From Candidatus Zhuqueibacterota bacterium 4484_87 (GTDB lineage: Bacteria; Zhuqueibacterota; Zhuqueibacteria; Thermofontimicrobiales; Thermofontimicrobiaceae): a stretch of DNA of 17,353 nt. Made by a program: the position numbers and the translations under genes. Of the stretch, positions 14,231 to 17,353 are shown one piece after another. Under the pieces are notes generated by a model. The model was not told the DNA's origin and searched no databases. It was given only the letters and a program-made list of their open reading frames with translations. The stretch is from contig NATN01000019.1 of NCBI GenBank assembly GCA_002085355.1, positions 1 through 17,353 of the forward strand, written 5' to 3'. The stretch's first letter is position 1; the number at the start of each line of letters is the position of its first letter.

Positions 14231-14252
14231 AGCGGAGACGATTGTCTCCGCT
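14231..14252 (+). terminator. GC-rich hairpin after the TPR lipoprotein
   Basis: AGCGGAGAC (14231-14239) and GTCTCCGCT (14244-14252) form a perfect nine-pair stem with a four-base loop, 16 bases after the stop. No T-run follows, so it may protect the mRNA 3' end or pause polymerase rather than terminate alone. Confidence 0.45.
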
Positions 14253-14351
14253 TCGTGCATGTGGGTTTCTGCATCTGAAAAGAGATCGCGAAAAAAGCCG
14301 ACAATTTGGATCTGGTTCGGGGCTCGCGATACAATTTTTTGCTTCACAGCA

Positions 14352-14378
14352 CAGCTTTTTCAAGCTGCCTGTTTTTTT
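14352..14378 (+). terminator. Candidate terminator upstream of the BatD-like gene
   Basis: CAGCTT (14352-14357) pairs with AAGCTG (14362-14367) around TTTC. CCTG and seven T follow (14372-14378). The stem is short but the T-run is good. It would separate the lipoprotein transcript from the Bat module. Confidence 0.45.
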
Positions 14379-14447
14379 CTTTCATTTATTAAAACTTTTT
14401 GATCGAATGATTCGTCACATTATTTGAATTATTTTCAAGAGGGTACG

Positions 14448-15404
14448 ATGAAAAAGATCGCATCTTGTTTGTTCATAAATTTTCTGTTGTTGATATTTAT
14501 AACTTTCCCCTACGGTAAGGTACGAGCGCAAGATTCGACCAGTGCAGCTCTATCTTCGGAGATACGTATTACGAGCACGGTGGACACCAAGCAAGTTCCG
14601 CTCAATCGAACAGTCAAACTGACTGTGCGCGTGGAATGGTCAGGTGATGTGAGCCGTTACCAAATCAGCGACCTGGAAGATCCAGTGCTCAATAATTTAG
14701 AAACATATTCAACTTCCAGTGCTGATTTTCGTACAACTGAGAATGGCGTGCAAAAAGCTGCTCGTACATTCGAATTTGTCCTCCGCCCCAAAACTCTCGG
14801 CATGGCTTACATTGAAAGAACCACTGTCAAATATATCGATACCGAAACCGGCGAAGGTCATTCATTGGCAACAAATCGCATCAACATCGAAGTCGTGGAA
14901 TCTGTTCCGGAAGAAACTGCAAAACACAATTTGTGGTTTTGGCTGTTTGCCGTTGTATTGCCAATTTTGTTCGCTGGAGCAGTTGGTTATCTTGTCAAAA
15001 AGAAATTGGATCAGCGGAAGCAAAAGCAGTTTTATGTGCCTGTTAAATCATTGGAAGAAGAATTTCTGGACACGCTTCACAAATCTCTATCAGCGGATCG
15101 CGTACAGCCAAATTTAAACCAGGGCTATTATGTGCTCTCGAAAATAGCGAGAAGATATCTGAAAGAAAAGTATGATATCGATGCGCTTGAATTGACGACT
15201 GATGAAATTTTGGAGACATTGTCTGACAGGGAAGACATGGATGAGAATTTAATCGATATGATCGATGAGGTTTTGCGTACTTGCGATTTGGCAAAATTTT
15301 CCGGCAGTCAGGGCGATATCAACGAATACCAGCGGTTGTACACTTTGTTCGAGTCAATTCTGGAAAAAAATCACATGAAAAACGGGAACAGTGAATCGGA
15401 ATAA
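14448..15404 (+). CDS. BatD-like membrane protein
   Basis: A 318-residue protein. Signal peptide residues 1-27 (ending RAQ) are followed by one beta-rich BatD-type periplasmic domain (about 36-152: STVDTKQVPLNRTVKLTVRV, FVLRPKTLGMAYIERTTVKY, NRINIEVVE). A membrane segment (162-183) and a cytoplasmic helical domain (195-318) follow. The last holds ARRYLKEKYDIDALELTTDE and LRTCDLAKFSG, the tail also found in DUF4381 proteins beside MoxR. The start has GAGGG five bases upstream. Directly after it come MoxR and DUF58 genes, as in the Bacteroides aerotolerance (Bat) cluster. It is shorter than classical BatD (about 600 residues), having one instead of several periplasmic repeats. A role with MoxR/DUF58 in envelope-protein handling is inferred. 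Confidence 0.8.
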   Translation: MKKIASCLFINFLLLIFITFPYGKVRAQDSTSAALSSEIRITSTVDTKQVPLNRTVKLTVRVEWSGDVSRYQISDLEDPVLNNLETYSTSSADFRTTENGVQKAARTFEFVLRPKTLGMAYIERTTVKYIDTETGEGHSLATNRINIEVVESVPEETAKHNLWFWLFAVVLPILFAGAVGYLVKKKLDQRKQKQFYVPVKSLEEEFLDTLHKSLSADRVQPNLNQGYYVLSKIARRYLKEKYDIDALELTTDEILETLSDREDMDENLIDMIDEVLRTCDLAKFSGSQGDINEYQRLYTLFESILEKNHMKNGNSESE

Positions 15405-15540
15405 TCATAACTTGCAGGCCTTTTCTTATATCGGAATTGTGAGAGTTGGGGATGGGATAACGATGTTGAAAATTTCTACAGGAAAAAATCTGGTATTTTA
15501 GAATAAACAGAAAGATAATTTGGATATCACAGGAGGAAAA

Positions 15541-16530
15541 ATGAACGTTGATATTCAGGCATTAAATGAGAAGATTAAAAAGGAAAGCCAGTTTGTCGAT
15601 AAAATTACCGACGAAGTGGGGAAGGTCATTGTCGGTCAAAAATACATGATCGAGCGTTTGCTCATTGGTTTGCTTTGTAACGGACACATTCATCTGGAGG
15701 GTGTACCGGGACTCGCAAAAACCATGGCTGTGAAGACCCTTGCAAATACGATTCAGACTAAATTTCAAAGAATCCAGTTCACGCCGGATTTGTTGCCGGC
15801 GGATTTGATTGGTACGCTGATTTATGACCAAAAATCAGGTGAATTTTCCACGAAAAAAGGACCGATTTTTTCCAACTTGATTCTTGCCGATGAAATTAAC
15901 CGCTCTCCGGCAAAAGTGCAATCCGCGCTGCTGGAAGCGATGCAGGAGCGGCAGGTGACAATTGGCGAAACTACTTACAAATTGGACGACCCGTTTCTTG
16001 TTTTGGCGACGCAGAACCCGATCGAGCAGGAAGGAACTTATCCTTTACCCGAGGCACAGATTGACCGTTTCATGCTCAAGTTATCCATCGGCTATCCCAC
16101 CAAAGAAGAGGAACTGGAAATAATGCGGCGGATGACGCAGGGAAAAATTCCTGTCGCTAAAGCCGTTGTCAAGCCCAAAGAGATCATCAAAGCCCGCTCT
16201 GTTGTGGGCGAAATTTACATGGACGAAAAAATTGAGCGTTACATCGTCGATATCGTGTTCGCGACGCGAAATCCGGCTGAATATGAACTCTCTGATTTGG
16301 CCGACTTGATTCAGTACGGTGCCTCGCCGCGTGCGTCGATCTATCTGAAAATGGCTGCTAAAGCGCACGCATTTTTGCGTCACCGTGGTTATGTGACGCC
16401 GGAAGATGTTCGTGCCATCGGCATGGACGTGCTGCGTCATCGCGTCATTGTCACGTACGAGGCTGAAGCGGAAGAAGTGACTGCAGAGGATGTGGTACGA
16501 AAAATTTTGAACAGAATTGAAGTGCCCTGA
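15541..16530 (+). CDS. MoxR-family AAA+ ATPase
   Basis: A 329-residue ATPase. Walker A is GVPGLAKT (54-61), Walker B LILADE (113-118) followed by INRSPAKVQSALLEAMQE, sensor 1 lies in ATQNPIEQEGTYPLPEAQ (157-172), and the conserved Arg is in QIDRFML (Arg176). The C-terminal lid (about 225-329) contains SPRASIYL and HRGYVTPEDV. MoxR proteins are chaperone-like ATPases that act with DUF58 and von Willebrand-domain proteins encoded beside them, in metal insertion or complex maturation. The ATG at 15541 has an excellent AGGAGG and follows a 136-base gap after the BatD-like gene; the TTG at 15520 includes the ribosome site and is rejected. The DUF58 gene begins 39 bases downstream. Confidence 0.96.
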   Translation: MNVDIQALNEKIKKESQFVDKITDEVGKVIVGQKYMIERLLIGLLCNGHIHLEGVPGLAKTMAVKTLANTIQTKFQRIQFTPDLLPADLIGTLIYDQKSGEFSTKKGPIFSNLILADEINRSPAKVQSALLEAMQERQVTIGETTYKLDDPFLVLATQNPIEQEGTYPLPEAQIDRFMLKLSIGYPTKEEELEIMRRMTQGKIPVAKAVVKPKEIIKARSVVGEIYMDEKIERYIVDIVFATRNPAEYELSDLADLIQYGASPRASIYLKMAAKAHAFLRHRGYVTPEDVRAIGMDVLRHRVIVTYEAEAEEVTAEDVVRKILNRIEVP

Positions 16531-16569
16531 TTTGAGTTTTTTGAAAAAACAAAAGCGAAATTGTGAGAT

Positions 16570-17353
16570 ATGATCCCAAAAGAAGTATTAAAAAAAGTCA
16601 AACGAATCGAGATCGCTACCAGAGGTCTGGTCAATGATGTGTTTTCCGGGGAGTACCATTCCGTATTCAAAGGCAGAGGAATGGAATTCTCCGAAGTGCG
16701 CGAGTATCAACCCGGAGACGATATTCGTACCATCGACTGGAACGTAACAGCGCGCATGGGGCATCCGTTTGTGAAAGTTTTCGAGGAAGAACGCGAGTTG
16801 ACCGTCATGTTGCTGGTCGATGTAAGTTCATCAGGAGAATTCGGTACTTTTGAACGGATGAAGGCAGAGATCGCCACGGAGATTTGCGCTCTGTTAGCTT
16901 TTTCCGCCATCAAAAATAACGACAAGGTGGGGCTGATAATTTTCACCGATCAGATTGAAAAATTTATCCCGCCCAAAAAAGGAAAATCCCATGTGCTGCG
17001 CGTGATTCGTGAGTTGCTCTATCACAAACCAGAAGGAACGAAAACAGATATCTCCAGTGCTCTGGAATATCTGAATCGCGTCACCCGGCGGAGGAGCGTT
17101 GTTTTTCTGGTTTCGGACTTCATCAGTTCCGACTACGACAAGGCTTTGCAAATCGCCAATCGCCGGCACGACATCGTTGCCATAACAGTGACTGACCCCC
17201 GCGAAGTTGAAATGCCAAACGTGGGATTTGTTGAATTGGAAGACGCGGAAACCGGTGAAATTGTGCTGGTGGACACGTCAGTGGGCAGTGTTCGTCAGCT
17301 CTATCAGCGGAACACAACGAAAGAGATCGAATCGCGGGAAAAACTTTTCCGTT
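16570..17353 (+). CDS. DUF58 domain-containing protein (partial, runs off right edge)
   Basis: The first 261 codons of a protein that normally has about 290 residues, so only a short C-terminus is missing. The DUF58 signature is complete: FKGRGMEFSEVREYQPGDD at 33-51, IRTIDWNVTAR, and the von Willebrand-like metal site in LLVDVSSS (Asp84, Ser86, Ser88). Later parts read NDKVGLIIFTD and VVFLVSDFISSD. These are soluble cytoplasmic partners of MoxR ATPases. The start MIPKEVLKKVKRIEIATRGL is the standard beginning of the family. The ribosome site is weak (GTGAGAT), so translation may be coupled to MoxR, 39 bases upstream. Further Bat genes (BatA/BatB) would be expected just beyond the window. Confidence 0.94.
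   Translation, partial: MIPKEVLKKVKRIEIATRGLVNDVFSGEYHSVFKGRGMEFSEVREYQPGDDIRTIDWNVTARMGHPFVKVFEEERELTVMLLVDVSSSGEFGTFERMKAEIATEICALLAFSAIKNNDKVGLIIFTDQIEKFIPPKKGKSHVLRVIRELLYHKPEGTKTDISSALEYLNRVTRRRSVVFLVSDFISSDYDKALQIANRRHDIVAITVTDPREVEMPNVGFVELEDAETGEIVLVDTSVGSVRQLYQRNTTKEIESREKLFR

Overview
The window reads as chromosomal DNA of a Gram-negative member of the Fibrobacteres-Chlorobi-Bacteroidetes (FCB) superphylum, most likely a Calditrichota/KSB1-like or Ignavibacteria-like lineage. The main clues are a secreted peptidase ending in a type IX secretion (Por) sorting domain with the NYPNPFN signature, a DUF3098 membrane protein, and a BatD-MoxR-DUF58 cluster. The exact phylum is inference. 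Base composition is moderate and AT-leaning, with AT-rich intergenic gaps. I see no prophage, insertion sequence or CRISPR array.

Left part (1-3899, all minus strand): one probable operon reads leftwards from a sigma70-like promoter near 3926-3954. Its order is a membrane-anchored phosphodiester glycosidase (NAGPA) domain protein, a secreted protein with calcium-binding-type Asp repeats and a CBM9/DOMON-like end that is split by a frameshift near 2228-2234, a NusG domain II protein, and a Gx-type membrane transporter. A CBS-domain protein follows and runs off the left edge.

Centre (4145-9747): a plus-strand papain-type (C1A) cysteine peptidase with a T9SS tail ends at a clear terminator. A gene-poor stretch (5543-6334) follows. 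It holds a minus-strand addiction-module antitoxin gene that has an excellent promoter and Shine-Dalgarno but an ACG where the start codon should be, and no recognisable toxin beside it. Then come a large secreted S9 peptidase and elongation factor P (with Arg at the modified tip position), both on minus.

Right part (10068-17353, all plus): a DUF3098 protein whose promoter sits so close to the ATG that the mRNA should be leaderless; tRNA-Val and tRNA-Asp with a terminator; an IMPACT/YigZ-family protein coupled to a CNNM/CorC transporter-like protein; a two-membrane-segment protein with a LysM-like stretch; and a TPR lipoprotein. A BatD-like protein, a MoxR AAA+ ATPase and a DUF58 protein (cut by the right edge) close the window. 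The last three form a Bat/MoxR-type module thought to act in envelope-protein assembly or stress tolerance, and the two preceding envelope proteins may belong to the same process.

I do not see a clearly new multi-gene system. The items most worth a second look are the frameshifted secreted gene, the ACG-start antitoxin, the leaderless DUF3098 gene, EF-P Arg32 and the unassigned LysM-like membrane protein.
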